Assembly: GCF_008364825.1 (NCBI RefSeq)
Contig: NZ_VTTO01000005.1
Coordinates: 286,689 to 350,688 of the forward strand
DNA: 64,000 nt
Direction of reading: 5' to 3'
From: Azospirillum sp. B21
GTDB lineage: Bacteria > Pseudomonadota > Alphaproteobacteria > Azospirillales > Azospirillaceae
A program made the position numbers and the translations under genes. The notes under the pieces were generated by a model that worked only from the letters and a program-made list of their open reading frames with translations, made no database searches and was not told the origin of the DNA. The first letter of the stretch is position 1; every line of letters starts with the position of its first letter. Below are positions 52,589 through 62,834 of the stretch, piece after piece.

Positions 52589-53083
52589 CTAGCGGTCCAG
52601 CAAGCCGTGGCGCCGGTGCCAGTCCTCCAGCGATTCCTCCGGGTATCGGGCGAAATGCACGTCGTTCGGGCCGCTCGGCACCTCCACCCAGGGCGCCTTG
52701 AAGTCCAGCATGATGTGCACCCGCTCCGGCGGGGTTGGCAGCGGCGTGTCGATGGCCGAGGCGAAGGGATGGACCAGTTCCGGCCAGGCCGGATCCTCCG
52801 CCCACAGCGCGGTGCCGCAATGCTTGCAGAAATGCCGGTGCGACGGGCCGGGATGGGTATGACCCGGATGGTCGGGGTCGTCGATGGGCGCGCGCCACAT
52901 CTCCACCGCCTCGCGCCCCTCGACCTCCAGCGTGTCGGCATCGCCGCCCAGGTTGATGGCGTATCCGCCGCCGCCGGCACTTTTGCGGCAGATCGTGCAG
53001 TAGCAATGCATGTAGGGCACCGGCGTCGGCGAGTTCAGCGTGAAGCGGACGGCGCCGCAGCGGCAGGAACCGGAAAGCTTCAT
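52589..53083 (-). CDS. GFA-fold (glutathione-dependent formaldehyde-activating) zinc protein
   Basis: 164 residues from ATG 53083 (MKLSGSCRCGAVRFTLNSP). Zinc ligands follow the GFA pattern: C7 and C9 (SCRCG), C27, C29 and C32 (HCYCTICRKSAG) and C86 and C89 (FCKHCGTA). The family includes enzymes that join formaldehyde and glutathione and CENP-V-like proteins, but most members have unknown substrates, and spontaneous adduct formation makes the enzymatic role debated. It is the first gene of a two-gene unit with the extensin-like gene, divergent from paoABC across about 196 bp. Confidence 0.9.
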   Translation of the reverse strand: MKLSGSCRCGAVRFTLNSPTPVPYMHCYCTICRKSAGGGGYAINLGGDADTLEVEGREAVEMWRAPIDDPDHPGHTHPGPSHRHFCKHCGTALWAEDPAWPELVHPFASAIDTPLPTPPERVHIMLDFKAPWVEVPSGPNDVHFARYPEESLEDWHRRHGLLDR

Positions 53084-53279
53084 GGCAGGGGTCTCCGCGA
53101 TGGGGTTGGCGCCGGCAGCGGACGCCGCACCACGCACCAGATGGGACCCCGATCGCCGTTTGCCACCATCCCCACTGAGGGAACGCAGCGGAAGGGCGGC
53201 TGTTACCCCCGCAAGCCAAGACGCGCCGCTGCACCACCGCGGCCGGCGGCGCAACCCCCTGCCAGCAGTCGGAGCGGTC
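53084..53279. promoter_or_regulatory. Divergent promoter region between the GFA gene and paoABC
   Basis: A 196-bp gap between divergently transcribed genes must hold promoters in both directions. I see no clear consensus boxes and no obvious operator. Confidence 0.4.
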
Positions 53280-53824
<545 letters not shown>

Positions 53825-53828
<4 letters not shown>

Positions 53829-54847
53829 GAGCCTTCTCCTACGACCGACCCGACAACGTCGATGCGGCGCTGCGCGGCGTGGCGGGACAGCCGGGCACGA
53901 CGACCGAGGCGGCGGTGAAGTTCGTCGCCGGCGGCACCAACCTGCTGGACCTGATGAAAGCCGACGTGATGCGGCCGGAGCGATTGGTCGATATCTCGCG
54001 CCTCGGCCTCGACCGGATCGAGGAGATCGGTGACTCCGGGGGGGACGGCGGGCTGCGGCTCGGTGCGCTCGCCCGCAACGCCGACACCGCTTATGACGAG
54101 CGGGTGCAGACGCGCTATCCGATGCTGTCCAAGGCGATCCTGGCGGGAGCGTCGGCGCAGCTGCGCAACATGGCGACCAACGGCGGCAACCTGCTGCAGC
54201 GGACGCGCTGCTATTACTTCTACGACACCGGCACCCCCTGCAACAAACGGGAGCCGGGCACCGGCTGCGGCGCGCTGACCGGCGTCAACCGCATCCACGC
54301 CATCCTGGGCGCCAGCGACCACTGCATCGCCGTCCATCCGTCGGACATGTGCGTCGCGCTGGCGGCGCTGGAGGCGGTGGTGCGCGTCAGCGGCCCGAAG
54401 GGCGAGCGGATCATCCCCTTCGCCGACTTCCACCGCCTACCCGGCGACACCCCGCACATCGACAGCACACTGGCGGCCGACGAGCTGATCACCGCCATCG
54501 ACCTGCCGGCGGAGGGCTTCGCCAAACACTCCACCTATCTGAAGGTGCGCGACCGCGCCTCCTACGCCTTCGCGCTGGTGTCGGTGGCGGCGGCGCTGGA
54601 GATGGACGGGCAGACGATCCGCACCGCGCGGCTGGCTCTCGGCGGCGTCGCCCACAAGCCCTGGCGCGACCCGGCGGCCGAAGCCGAGCTAGCCGGCAAG
54701 CCGGCCTCGCTGGAGACATTCGCCGAGGCGGCGCGCGTGCTGCTGCACGACGCCAAGGGCCAGTCCCACAACGCCTTCAAGATCGGACTTGCCGAGCGCG
54801 CCATCGTCCGGGCGCTGGCCGAAGCCGCCGGAGTGGAGCACCCATGA
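53825..54847 (+). CDS. paoB: Aldehyde oxidoreductase FAD-binding subunit with 4Fe-4S cluster (PaoB-like)
   Basis: 340 residues from ATG 53825, overlapping paoA. FAD-binding segment [17 protein letters not shown] (about 34-50) and [15 protein letters not shown]. Four cysteines C129, C139, C148 and C167 within [21 protein letters not shown]...DHC reproduce the extra [4Fe-4S] site that is special to PaoB and absent from xanthine dehydrogenase flavin subunits. A CO_deh_flav_C domain completes the protein. The flavin passes electrons to the final acceptor. The cluster cysteines are the main reason for calling this PaoABC-type. Confidence 0.94.
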
Positions 54848-57114
54848 TCGCCAAACCCAGCATCCCCGATCCTCTGGACAATCCCGGCGCCCAGATCGGC
54901 AAGCCCGTCAGCCGCGTCGACGGCCGGCTGAAGGTGACCGGCGGCGCCAAATACGCGGCCGAGTTCAACACGCCCGGCCTCGCTCACGGCTACATCCTGT
55001 CGAGCGCCATCGCCCGCGGGCGCATCCTGAGCATGGATATCTCAAAGGCACTGGCTCTGCCCGGCGTTTTCCAGGTCTTCACCCACGAGAACCGGCCGAG
55101 CCTGCCCTGGTTCGACCGCAAGTGGAAGGACGACGATGCGCCCAAGGGCTCGCCCTTCCGCCCGCTGTACGACGCAACGATCCACCATGCGCTCCAGCCC
55201 ATCGCGCTGGTGGTGGCGGAAAGCTTCGAGCTGGCACGCTACGCCGCCCGTTTGATCCATGTCGTTTATGAGGCCGACGAACACCAGACCGACCTGCATG
55301 CGGCGCAGGCCCAGGCCTTCACCCCCGGCAAGGACAAGGGCGGGTTCCAGCCGCCGCCGAAACCGCGCGGCGATGCCGACCGGGCGTTGGCCGAGGCGGA
55401 GGTCAGCATCGACCTGCACTTCACCCAGGCGGTCGAGCACCACAACCCGATGGAGATGCACGCCTCCACCGTCATCCACCACAATGACGGCACCCTGACC
55501 GTTCATGACAAGACCCAGGGGCCGCTGAACACCCAGACCTATGTCTGCAACGTCTTCAACCTGTCCAAGGACGCGGTGCGGGTGATCTCGCCCTTCGTCG
55601 GCGGCGCCTTCGGCTCGGGCCTGCGACCGCAGCACCAGCTGTTCATGGCGGTGCTGGCGGCGACCACGCTGAAGCGTTCGGTGCGGGTGGAGCTGTCGCG
55701 GCCGCAGATGTTCAGCTTCGGCCACCGGCCCGAAGCCCTGCAGCGCGTGGCGCTGGGCGCCCGCAAGGACGGAACGCTGACCGCCATGATCCACGAGGCG
55801 GTGCAGGAGACCTCGCAGAGCGAGAACTATGTTGAGGTCGTCGTCAACTGGTCGGGCCAGCAGTACAGGTGCGACAATGTCCGGCTGGACTACAAGCTGG
55901 CGCGGATGGACACCCACACCCCGCTCGACCAGCGCGCCCCCGGTGCGGCGACCGGCGTCCCGGCGCTGGAGATCGCCATGGACGAGCTGGCGGCCAAGCT
56001 GGGCATGGACCCGCTGGAATTGCGGCTGAAGAACTACACCGAGGTCGATCCCAACACGGACAAGCCCTTCTCCAGCAAGGAACTGCGCGCCTGCTTCACG
56101 CAGGGAGCGGAGCGCTTCGGCTGGCACAAGCGCAACCATACTCCCCGTTCCATGCGGGAGGGGCGGCAGCTGATCGGCTGGGGTATGGCGTCCGGCGTGT
56201 GGGATGCGATGCAGGGGCAGGCGGCGGCATCGGCCCGGCTCGGCATCGACGGCACTCTGACGGTCGGCAGCGCCACTGCCGACATCGGCCCCGGCACCTA
56301 CACGGCGATGACCCAGATCGCCGCAGACATCCTGGGCCTGCCCATCGACAGGGTGTCGTTCCAGCTGGGCGACAGCAACCTGCCGATGGCGCCGCTGCAG
56401 GGCGGATCCTGGACGGTGTCGTCGGTCGGCTCGGCGGTGAAGGCCGTCTGCGACCGGCTGCGCGACAAGCTCGCCGGCTTGGCGGTGGGGCTGAACGACG
56501 GGCCGCTGAAGGGGCTGAAGGCCGACGATCTGGTCTTCACCGATGGCTTCCTGATCGCCAAGGCCGATCCGTCCTGGCGCATGTCGATCACCGAGGTGAT
56601 GCGCGCCAACGATCTGCTGGTGCTGGAGGACGAGGCGCGCTCCATCCCCTATTACAAGTCGCAGATGCAGCATGCGCTCGGCACCCACTCCGCCATCTTC
56701 GCGGAGGTGCGGGTGGACGAGGATCTGGGCACCGTGCAGGTGACGCGGGTGGTCAGCGCGGTCGCCGCCGGCCGCATCATCAATCCGAAGACGGCGCGCA
56801 GCCAGGTGCTGGGTGCCGTGGTGTGGGGCATCGGCATGGCCCTGGAGGAGGAGTCGATGACCGACCAGCGGCTCGGCCGCTTCATGAACCACGACTTTGC
56901 CGAGTATCACATCCCGGTGAACGCCGACGTCCACGACATCGACGTCATCTTTGTCGAGGAGCATGACGACATCGTCAACCCGCTGGGCGCCAAGGGCGTC
57001 GGCGAGATCGGCATCGTCGGCGTCCCCGCCGCCATCGCCAACGCCATTTTCCACGCCACCGGCAAGCGCCTCTGCGACCTGCCGATCACGGTGGACAAAG
57101 TACTGGGGGCGTAG
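54844..57114 (+). CDS. paoC: Aldehyde oxidoreductase molybdenum-binding subunit (PaoC-like)
   Basis: 756 residues, start overlapping paoB (ATGA). The first about 150 residues include [23 protein letters not shown], the usual start of the large subunit. Molybdenum-cofactor-binding segments include [37 protein letters not shown] and [13 protein letters not shown]. The catalytic base glutamate is E721 in GAKGVGEIG. These enzymes oxidise a broad range of aldehydes; a purine or nicotinate-type substrate is also possible. A cytosine dinucleotide form of the cofactor and an insertion chaperone would be needed, but no chaperone gene (paoD/xdhC-like) is in the window. Confidence 0.94.
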   Translation: MIAKPSIPDPLDNPGAQIGKPVSRVDGRLKVTGGAKYAAEFNTPGLAHGYILSSAIARGRILSMDISKALALPGVFQVFTHENRPSLPWFDRKWKDDDAPKGSPFRPLYDATIHHALQPIALVVAESFELARYAARLIHVVYEADEHQTDLHAAQAQAFTPGKDKGGFQPPPKPRGDADRALAEAEVSIDLHFTQAVEHHNPMEMHASTVIHHNDGTLTVHDKTQGPLNTQTYVCNVFNLSKDAVRVISPFVGGAFGSGLRPQHQLFMAVLAATTLKRSVRVELSRPQMFSFGHRPEALQRVALGARKDGTLTAMIHEAVQETSQSENYVEVVVNWSGQQYRCDNVRLDYKLARMDTHTPLDQRAPGAATGVPALEIAMDELAAKLGMDPLELRLKNYTEVDPNTDKPFSSKELRACFTQGAERFGWHKRNHTPRSMREGRQLIGWGMASGVWDAMQGQAAASARLGIDGTLTVGSATADIGPGTYTAMTQIAADILGLPIDRVSFQLGDSNLPMAPLQGGSWTVSSVGSAVKAVCDRLRDKLAGLAVGLNDGPLKGLKADDLVFTDGFLIAKADPSWRMSITEVMRANDLLVLEDEARSIPYYKSQMQHALGTHSAIFAEVRVDEDLGTVQVTRVVSAVAAGRIINPKTARSQVLGAVVWGIGMALEEESMTDQRLGRFMNHDFAEYHIPVNADVHDIDVIFVEEHDDIVNPLGAKGVGEIGIVGVPAAIANAIFHATGKRLCDLPITVDKVLGA

Positions 57115-57125
57115 AGAGCATAAAT

Positions 57126-57233
57126 CTCCCTCTCCCCCCCGGGGAGAGGGTCGGGGTGAGGGGGATGCACATGGGTGGATTCTCGGTGAAGGGCCGCCAC
57201 GCTTCCCCCTCACCCTAACCCTCTCCCCGGAGG
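57126..57233. repeat. Inverted GC-rich palindrome pair behind paoC
   Basis: Units at about 57126-57163 and 57204-57233 are inverted relative to each other (CTCCCTCTCCCC ... GGGGTGAGGG against CCCTCACCCT ... CTCTCCCC). They belong to the intergenic palindrome family and overlap the left end of the composite element that follows. They could serve as the terminator hairpin for paoABC. Confidence 0.6.
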
Positions 57234-57479
57234 GCTACGGCATTCACACATCTCGCCTCTGCGAAATAGCGGCAACCACCGGTGGAGAAAATCCCTTCTC
57301 CCCTTGCGGGAGAAGGGTTGGGATGAGGGGTGCGACCGGCTGAAAGCCGGTGGAAATCAGATTTGCGCCCCTCACCCCAACCCCTCTCCCGCAAGGGGAG
57401 AGAGGCTTTTCTCAATTCCAAGCTGCAAACCTTCCTGCAAGCGCGAGATGTGTGAATTCCGTAGCCGGGGGGAGAGGGG
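57219..57479. mobile_element. Composite MITE-like element with terminal inverted repeats
   Basis: 22-nt near-perfect inverted repeats (57235-57256 and 57443-57464, 21 of 22 matching) are extended outward by CCCTCTCCCC/GGGGAGAGGG-type arms, so the terminal repeats reach about 57219 and 57479. Nested inside are two inverted 38-nt units (57293-57330 and 57368-57405) around a CCGGC/GCCGG hairpin, the same structure found at 27699-27814. There is no transposase and no coding potential. It lies between the convergent paoC and response-regulator genes. It looks like a nonautonomous palindromic element that inserted into or around another. Confidence 0.65.
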
Positions 57480-57485
57480 ATCCGC

Positions 57486-58424
57486 TCATCCCCGTGCCGC
57501 CAGGGTGCGGATCGCCAGAGCTGCGGCGGAGGCGCGGTTCTCGACGCCCAGCTTGGCGAAGACCTGTTCCAGATGCTTGTTCACCGTGCGCGGGCTGATG
57601 CCCAGGATCTCGCCGATGTCGCGGTTGGGCTTGCCGTTGGCGATCCACAGCAGGACCTCCGCCTCGCGCACGGTCAGGCCCAGCGCGTCGCGCAGGATCG
57701 CCTCCTGGCGGCCGGCGGCCGGTTCGCTGAGGCGGAACAGGTATTCGTCCGGGTTGGCCGGGCTGAGATAGGTGAATTCCAGCCGGCGCACGCCCTCGCC
57801 GTCCGGCAGGTCGAGCGCGAAGCTCTCCGCCGCGGCGCCGAGGCCGGAGCCGGCCGCCTGCCTCAGACGGACCAGACCGGCGGCCAGCGTGGCCGCCAAA
57901 GCCGGGCGCACGCCGTCCGCACCGGGCAGCAGCCCGCCCAGCAGACGTTCCGCCTGGGGGGTGCACCACAGCAGCCTCCCCTCCCCGTCCGTCGCCAGCA
58001 GGAAGCGGCCGGTGGCGTCCAGCGCGGCGCGGGCGCCGTAGGCGACGCGGGCGTTGGTCAGGTGGACGCGGATGCGGGCGATCAGCTCGTCCACCACGAT
58101 GGGCTTGGTGACGTAATCGACGCCGCCGGCCTCCAGCCCCTTCACCACATGCTCGGTGTCGCTGAGGCCGGTCATGAAGATCACGGGAAGGTGCGACAAA
58201 TGGGGGATCTGCTTCAGCCGGCGGCAGGTTTCGAAACCGTCCAACCCCGGCATGACGGCATCCATCAGGATCAGGTCCGGCGTGATCTGGCCGACCAGAT
58301 CCAGCGCGCTTTCGCCGTCCACGGCGACCAGCACGGTCAGGTCGGCCTGTTCGATGGCCTCCGTCAGGAATCCCAGCGTGTCGGGGGTGTCGTCCACCAC
58401 CAGGATCATGTCGCGGCGCTTCAT
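57486..58424 (-). CDS. Response regulator with LuxR-type DNA-binding domain
   Basis: 312 residues, ATG 58424 overlapping the stop of the permease-kinase gene by 4 bp. Receiver at 1-125 with phosphoacceptor D55 (LILMDAVMPG) and ILVVDDTPDT. A middle region of about 110 residues (GARAALDATGRFLLATDGEGRLLW...) is PAS-like. The C-terminal helix-turn-helix (about 248-300, GLTVREAEVLLWIANGKPNRDIGEILGISPRTVNKHLEQVFAKLGV) is of the LuxR/NarL class. It is the natural output of the hybrid kinase encoded just before it. Targets may include paoABC, which is convergent next door; that is inference. Confidence 0.92.
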   Translation of the reverse strand: MKRRDMILVVDDTPDTLGFLTEAIEQADLTVLVAVDGESALDLVGQITPDLILMDAVMPGLDGFETCRRLKQIPHLSHLPVIFMTGLSDTEHVVKGLEAGGVDYVTKPIVVDELIARIRVHLTNARVAYGARAALDATGRFLLATDGEGRLLWCTPQAERLLGGLLPGADGVRPALAATLAAGLVRLRQAAGSGLGAAAESFALDLPDGEGVRRLEFTYLSPANPDEYLFRLSEPAAGRQEAILRDALGLTVREAEVLLWIANGKPNRDIGEILGISPRTVNKHLEQVFAKLGVENRASAAALAIRTLAARG

Positions 58425-61400
58425 CCTGTCACGGCCCCGTCCACTGCCTCTCCCCTCGCTCCCTTGCCGTCGCCTTCGGCGGCCTCTTCCACCGCACGCA
58501 TATAGCCCTTCAGGTCGAAGGCGCGCACCAGGGTCCGCAGCCGTTCGACGAAGGGCGTTGCGGCCGCGTCCTCCGCCTCGATCTCGCGCAGCTTGGCCTC
58601 AATCCCGCGAATGTACCCGATCCGGCCCAGCTGGCGCAGGTCGTCGAGATGACGCAGCGCCGAGTCCGGCGGGCGGGCGGGGGCCGCCGCGACGACGGGA
58701 GCGGGGGACGCCTCTGCAGGCTTGACCGCCACCGGCGCCGGCGCAAGCGGTTCCGGCGGCTTTTCCGCGGCATGGATCCATTCCAGCCCGGTCAGCGCCT
58801 GGATGCGGTCGAGCAGGGCGTGAATCTCGATGGGTTTGGCGACGAAGGCGTCGTGCGGCGCCCGGCCGTCTCCCGGCCCCTGCGCCTCGTAGGCGTTGGC
58901 GGACACCATGACGATGCGGATGCGGTCGGCGAACTGCCGGCGCAGCCCATCCGCCACGTCCCAACCGCTCTCTCCCGGCATGGAGATGTCGAGCATGGCG
59001 AGGTCCGGCTTGCACTGCGCCGCCAGCTCCAGGCAGGACGCGGCGTCCGACGCGGTGAACAGCACGAACCCCAGCGGGCGCAGGATGTCGGTCATCAGCG
59101 CCAGATGGTCGCGGTCGTCGTCGGCCAGCAGAATGGTGATCTGCGGCCCGGCATAGCCGGTGATGGAACGCCGCTCCGCCTGCTCGCCCGGCCGGTGCAT
59201 GGCTTCCGACAGCAGCAGGCGGACGGTGAAGACGCTGCCCTGCCCCAGTGTGCTGCGCAGGGCGATGTCGCCGCCCATGATCCGGGTCAGCACCCGCGTG
59301 ATGGTGAGGCCGAGGCCGGTGCCGGCCACCGCCCGCACCGCCGCGCCGCGCCCGCGCTCGAACGGTTCGAAGACGCGGTCGAGGTCCTCCTCCCGAATGC
59401 CGATGCCGCTGTCGGCGATCTCGAACTCGGCGATCTGGCTGCGGTAGCGGACATTCAGCGCGACATGGCCGGTCTCGGTGTATTTCACCGCATTCGACAG
59501 CAGGTTGATCAGGATCTGGCGCAGGATCTTGCTGTCGGTGTGGACCCAGACCGGCAGGTGCGGCACGCGGGCATAGCGGAACTCAAGTCCCTTGGCCGAG
59601 GCCTGGATGCGGAACATGTCGGCCAGCTGGTCGAGGAAGTCGATCAGCTGCACCTTGTCGCGGCTGAGCCGGCGCAGGCCCGATTCGATCTTCGAGATGT
59701 CCAGCAGCCCGTCGATCAGGTTCGACAGATGCTCCGCACTGCGGCGGATGACGCGGACGGCGTCCTGCGGGCGCTGGGTGCTGTTGCTCTCCAGAAGCTG
59801 GGCATAGCCGGAGATCGCGTTCAGCGGTGCGCGGATCTCGTGGCTGACACCGATGATGTAGCGGCTCTTGGCGGCGTTGGCGGCCTCCGCCACCTCCTTG
59901 GCCTTCTGCAAGGCGGCATCGGTGCGCTCGTGGGCGGCGATCTCGTCCATCAGCATGGCGGTCTGGCGGGCGGTTTCCTCCTCCGCCTTGCGGCGGCTCT
60001 CATGGGCAAGGACCAGCAGCCAGGCGGCGACGCCGGACAGGATGAACAGGCAGACGAAGACCGTGAACAGCGCGGTGTGGATCGCCGCCCGCTCCGCCGC
60101 GTCGGCATTGGCGTACTGGAAGTCGATGACCACCAGCACCCCGCCCAGCACCAGCGAGAACAGCGTCATCACCCCGATGAAATGGCCGGTGCGGGTGTGG
60201 ACCCCGGCCGCCATCCGCTTGGGCAGCATCCGCTGCAGGCTGTGGGCGATCTGGTCGGCGAAGCGGCTGTCGGTCTTGCACAGGTCGTGGCAGCGCGCCT
60301 CCAGCGTGCAGCAGAGCGAGCAGATCGGCGCGTCATAGGCCGGGCAAAAGGCCATGTCCGGCCGCTCGAAGTGGTTCTCGCAGATCGAGCAGCGGACGGT
60401 CGCGCCATCGCCGGGCAGAGGGTCGGACTTGCGGGCGATGTAATAGCGGCCCTTGGTCTTCCAGGCGATCAGCGGGGCGGCGGCGAAGGCGACCACCAGC
60501 CCGATGAAGGGGGCCAGCGCCTGCGCCACCGGCCCCAGCAGCCCGAAGAAGGCGGTGGTGGAACACAGCACCGACAAGCCCATCGCCCCGGTGCCGACCG
60601 GATTGATGTCGTAGAGATGGGCGCGCTTGAACTCGATCCCCGGCGGGCTGAAGCGGAGAGGTTTGTTGATGGCTAGATCGGCGGCGACCGCACCCAGCCA
60701 GCCCACCGCGACGTTGGCGTAGAGGCCGAGGATGCTCTCGATCACGCCGAGAATGCCGATCTCCATCAGCAGCAGGGCGAGCAGCACGTTGAACACCAGC
60801 CAGACGACGCGGCCGGGGTGGCTGCGGGTCAGGCGGGAAAAGAAGTTCGACCAGGCGATGGAGCCGGCATAGGCGTTGGTGACGTTGATCTTCATCTGGC
60901 AGACCACGACGAAGATGCCGGTCAGCGCCAGCGCCACGGCGGGCGACCCGAACACGTCGAGGAAGGCCATGTGGTACATGCTGTTGGGCTGCACCGCGTC
61001 CGCCGGCTGCATGCCGTGCTTCAGCGCGAGGAAGGCCAGCAGCGAGCCCGCCGCCAGCTTCAGGCTGCCGATCAGCACCCAGCCCGGCCCGCCGGCCAGC
61101 ATCGCCGCCCACCAGCGCAAGCGCCCGATGCGGGCCTGGGAGGGCAGGAAGCGCAGATAGTCCACCTGTTCGCCGATCTGCGGCAGCAGCGACAGCAGAA
61201 CCGAGGCCGCCATGCCGAAGGGCAGCAGCGACAGCCCGCCCTCCGGCGCATAGACGCCCGGCAGCGATGTCCATTGCGCCAGTGTCTCGCGGTCGAGCAG
61301 GAAGAAATAGGCCAGCGGCACGCATTGCAGCAGGATCCACACCGGCTGCGTCGCCCATTGCATGCGGCTGATGAAGCGGATGCCGTAGACGGCGATGGGG

Positions 61401-61900
61401 ATCACCGCCAGCGAGCTGATGACGTGGGCGACCGAGGCTGGGATGCCCAGCACCATGGTCAGCCCGGCCGACATGATGCTGGCCTCGATGGAGAACAGGA
61501 TGAAGGTGAAGGAGGCGTAGACCAGCGAGGTGATGGTCGAGCCGAGATAGCCGAAGCCGGCCCCGCGGGCCAGCAGGTCGATGTCCACCCCGGCCTTGGC
61601 CGCGTGATAGGTGATGGGCAGGCCGACCAGGATGCTGAGCACGGCCACCGCCAGGATGGCGGCCATGGCGTTCTCGAAGCCGTAGGTCAGCGTCACCGCC
61701 GCGCCGATCGCCTCACAGGCCAGAAAGGAGATGGCGCCCAGCGCCGTGTTGGCGACGCGCCAGGCGGTCCAGCGCCGCGCCCGCTCCGCCGTGTAGCGGA
61801 GCGCATAGTCCTCCATGGTCTGATCGGCGGCGAGCTGGTTGTACTGCCGGCGTTCACGGACGATCCGTTGCCTCGCGCTCATGCCCGTCCGCCGTTCCAT
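58421..61900 (-). CDS. NCS1-type permease fused to hybrid histidine kinase with cysteine-rich module
   Basis: 1159 residues from ATG 61900; ATG 61882 is possible. Residues about 45-485 form a 12-helix purine/cytosine-permease (NCS1) domain. Next is a cysteine cluster at 504-541 (C504, C507, C519, C527, C530, C531, C537, C541, with CSIC, PICSLCC and CHDLC), probably a metal site. Two more membrane helices follow (about 573-593 and 608-631), then HisKA with H687 (VSHEIRAPLNAIS), HATPase (NLLSNAVKYT, DSGIGI, GTGLGLTI) and a receiver with D971 (AMLDISMPG). The last about 95 residues are Ala/Pro-rich then helical. It likely senses a purine- or hydantoin-like solute through its transporter-like domain and signals to the LuxR regulator it overlaps. 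Confidence 0.93.
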   Translation of the reverse strand: MERRTGMSARQRIVRERRQYNQLAADQTMEDYALRYTAERARRWTAWRVANTALGAISFLACEAIGAAVTLTYGFENAMAAILAVAVLSILVGLPITYHAAKAGVDIDLLARGAGFGYLGSTITSLVYASFTFILFSIEASIMSAGLTMVLGIPASVAHVISSLAVIPIAVYGIRFISRMQWATQPVWILLQCVPLAYFFLLDRETLAQWTSLPGVYAPEGGLSLLPFGMAASVLLSLLPQIGEQVDYLRFLPSQARIGRLRWWAAMLAGGPGWVLIGSLKLAAGSLLAFLALKHGMQPADAVQPNSMYHMAFLDVFGSPAVALALTGIFVVVCQMKINVTNAYAGSIAWSNFFSRLTRSHPGRVVWLVFNVLLALLLMEIGILGVIESILGLYANVAVGWLGAVAADLAINKPLRFSPPGIEFKRAHLYDINPVGTGAMGLSVLCSTTAFFGLLGPVAQALAPFIGLVVAFAAAPLIAWKTKGRYYIARKSDPLPGDGATVRCSICENHFERPDMAFCPAYDAPICSLCCTLEARCHDLCKTDSRFADQIAHSLQRMLPKRMAAGVHTRTGHFIGVMTLFSLVLGGVLVVIDFQYANADAAERAAIHTALFTVFVCLFILSGVAAWLLVLAHESRRKAEEETARQTAMLMDEIAAHERTDAALQKAKEVAEAANAAKSRYIIGVSHEIRAPLNAISGYAQLLESNSTQRPQDAVRVIRRSAEHLSNLIDGLLDISKIESGLRRLSRDKVQLIDFLDQLADMFRIQASAKGLEFRYARVPHLPVWVHTDSKILRQILINLLSNAVKYTETGHVALNVRYRSQIAEFEIADSGIGIREEDLDRVFEPFERGRGAAVRAVAGTGLGLTITRVLTRIMGGDIALRSTLGQGSVFTVRLLLSEAMHRPGEQAERRSITGYAGPQITILLADDDRDHLALMTDILRPLGFVLFTASDAASCLELAAQCKPDLAMLDISMPGESGWDVADGLRRQFADRIRIVMVSANAYEAQGPGDGRAPHDAFVAKPIEIHALLDRIQALTGLEWIHAAEKPPEPLAPAPVAVKPAEASPAPVVAAAPARPPDSALRHLDDLRQLGRIGYIRGIEAKLREIEAEDAAATPFVERLRTLVRAFDLKGYMRAVEEAAEGDGKGARGEAVDGAVTG

Positions 61901-61963
61901 CCCTTGGAGTCCGCCCGACCGCATCGTCGGGAGTTTGGCGATGCTTGGCAAGCCGCAAGCGCG

Positions 61964-61992
61964 TTGACAGCGTCCGAACCGGCCTCTAGCTG
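61964..61992 (+). promoter_or_regulatory. Possible promoter of the DUF1636 gene
   Basis: A perfect TTGACA at 61964-61969 is followed at 17 bp by TAGCTG (61987-61992), a weak -10 match. It lies 40 bp before the start codon of the DUF1636 gene in the 131-bp divergent gap with the permease-kinase gene. The -35 match alone is suggestive only. Confidence 0.35.
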
Positions 61993-62031
61993 TCGGTCCG
62001 CAAGAACCGGAAATTTCCAGAAAGCCCAAGC

Positions 62032-62406
62032 ATGACCGTCGAGCTTGTCGTCTGCGAAACCTGCCGCCGTCCGGAAGACCCGCCCGACGCCGTCCGTCCG
62101 GGGACGGAGCTGGTGGCGCTGATGGAGCGGGCGCTGGCAGACGCCCCCGATCTGGCCGCCCAGGTGCGGCTGCGGCCGATGCGCTGCCTGATGAGTTGCA
62201 AGCGCCCTTGCGCCGTCGCGGTGCGCTCGGCCCGGCGGATGAGCTATGTGCTGGGCGACTTCGCCCCGGACGAAGTGACGGCGGAAACGCTGACCGCCTA
62301 TCTGCGTGCCTATGCGGCGACCGCGGATGGGATCGTTCCGTTCAAGCAATGGCCCCAGGGCGTTAAAGGTCGTTTCGTTTCCCGCCTGCCGCCGCTGGAA
62401 GAGTGA
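62032..62406 (+). CDS. DUF1636 (predicted metal-binding) protein
   Basis: 124 residues from ATG 62032. Cysteines C8 and C11 (VVCETCRRP) begin the protein and a second set follows in RLRPMRCLMSCKRPCAVAVRS, a pattern of 2Fe-2S thioredoxin-like ferredoxins. It matches the DUF1636/COG5469 family, often found near cobalamin biosynthesis or metal-homeostasis genes; no cobalamin gene is visible here. It is divergent from the permease-kinase gene. The C-terminal half (YLRAYAATADGIVPFKQWPQGVKGRFVSRLPPLE) is typical for this family. Function not established. Confidence 0.85.
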   Translation: MTVELVVCETCRRPEDPPDAVRPGTELVALMERALADAPDLAAQVRLRPMRCLMSCKRPCAVAVRSARRMSYVLGDFAPDEVTAETLTAYLRAYAATADGIVPFKQWPQGVKGRFVSRLPPLEE

Positions 62407-62534
62407 CGGCAGGCAGACGGTACTTAGGTACTTTCCACTACTTCCGAAGGACGTGTTTGACAGACCAAGGCCGCGCCCCAATTATTGTTAGTCATACCAT
62501 CCAATCTCCCCCCGCGAGCAAGGAGGAGCGCCCG

Positions 62535-62792
62535 ATGAAGGTCGACCCCGAGGTCCTGAACTGCGCCACCGGTCTGTTGCACATGGCGCGCGAGGCGGAA
62601 CGCTCCAACGGTTGGGAGGCCGGCGACCTGCTGCGGACCACCCTGCGCCTGCTGGTGGTTGCCGGCGCCGACGGGCATGGTTGGAGCGCGGACGACCTGA
62701 CCGAAGAGGTGCGCGACTTGGTGCAGGCGGTGCGAATGACGAACGGGGACGAGGGCGCGCGGTTCTGCGGCGGGGGGACGGCGGTGCATTGA
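62535..62792 (+). CDS. Small hypothetical protein
   Basis: 85 residues. ATG 62535 is supported by a strong AGGAGG 8 bases upstream. The sequence MKVDPEVLNCATGLLHMAREAERSNGWEAGDLL... is helical with mixed charge and no signal peptide. A central LLRTTLRLLVVAGADGHGW suggests a small two-helix fold. I do not recognise a family; similar short soluble proteins occur widely in Rhodospirillales. It is followed by a GC-rich palindromic repeat and is probably transcribed alone or with the DUF1636 gene, 128 bp upstream. Confidence 0.65.
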   Translation: MKVDPEVLNCATGLLHMAREAERSNGWEAGDLLRTTLRLLVVAGADGHGWSADDLTEEVRDLVQAVRMTNGDEGARFCGGGTAVH

Positions 62793-62834
62793 GGGGGGTT
62801 GGGCGGGGGCATCCATTCCTGCGGCGTTAAACCC

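Noticed and set aside
57126..57480. Possible insertion sequence between paoC and the response regulator
   Set aside because: Inverted repeats exist but there is no transposase or remnant; treated as MITE-like only.
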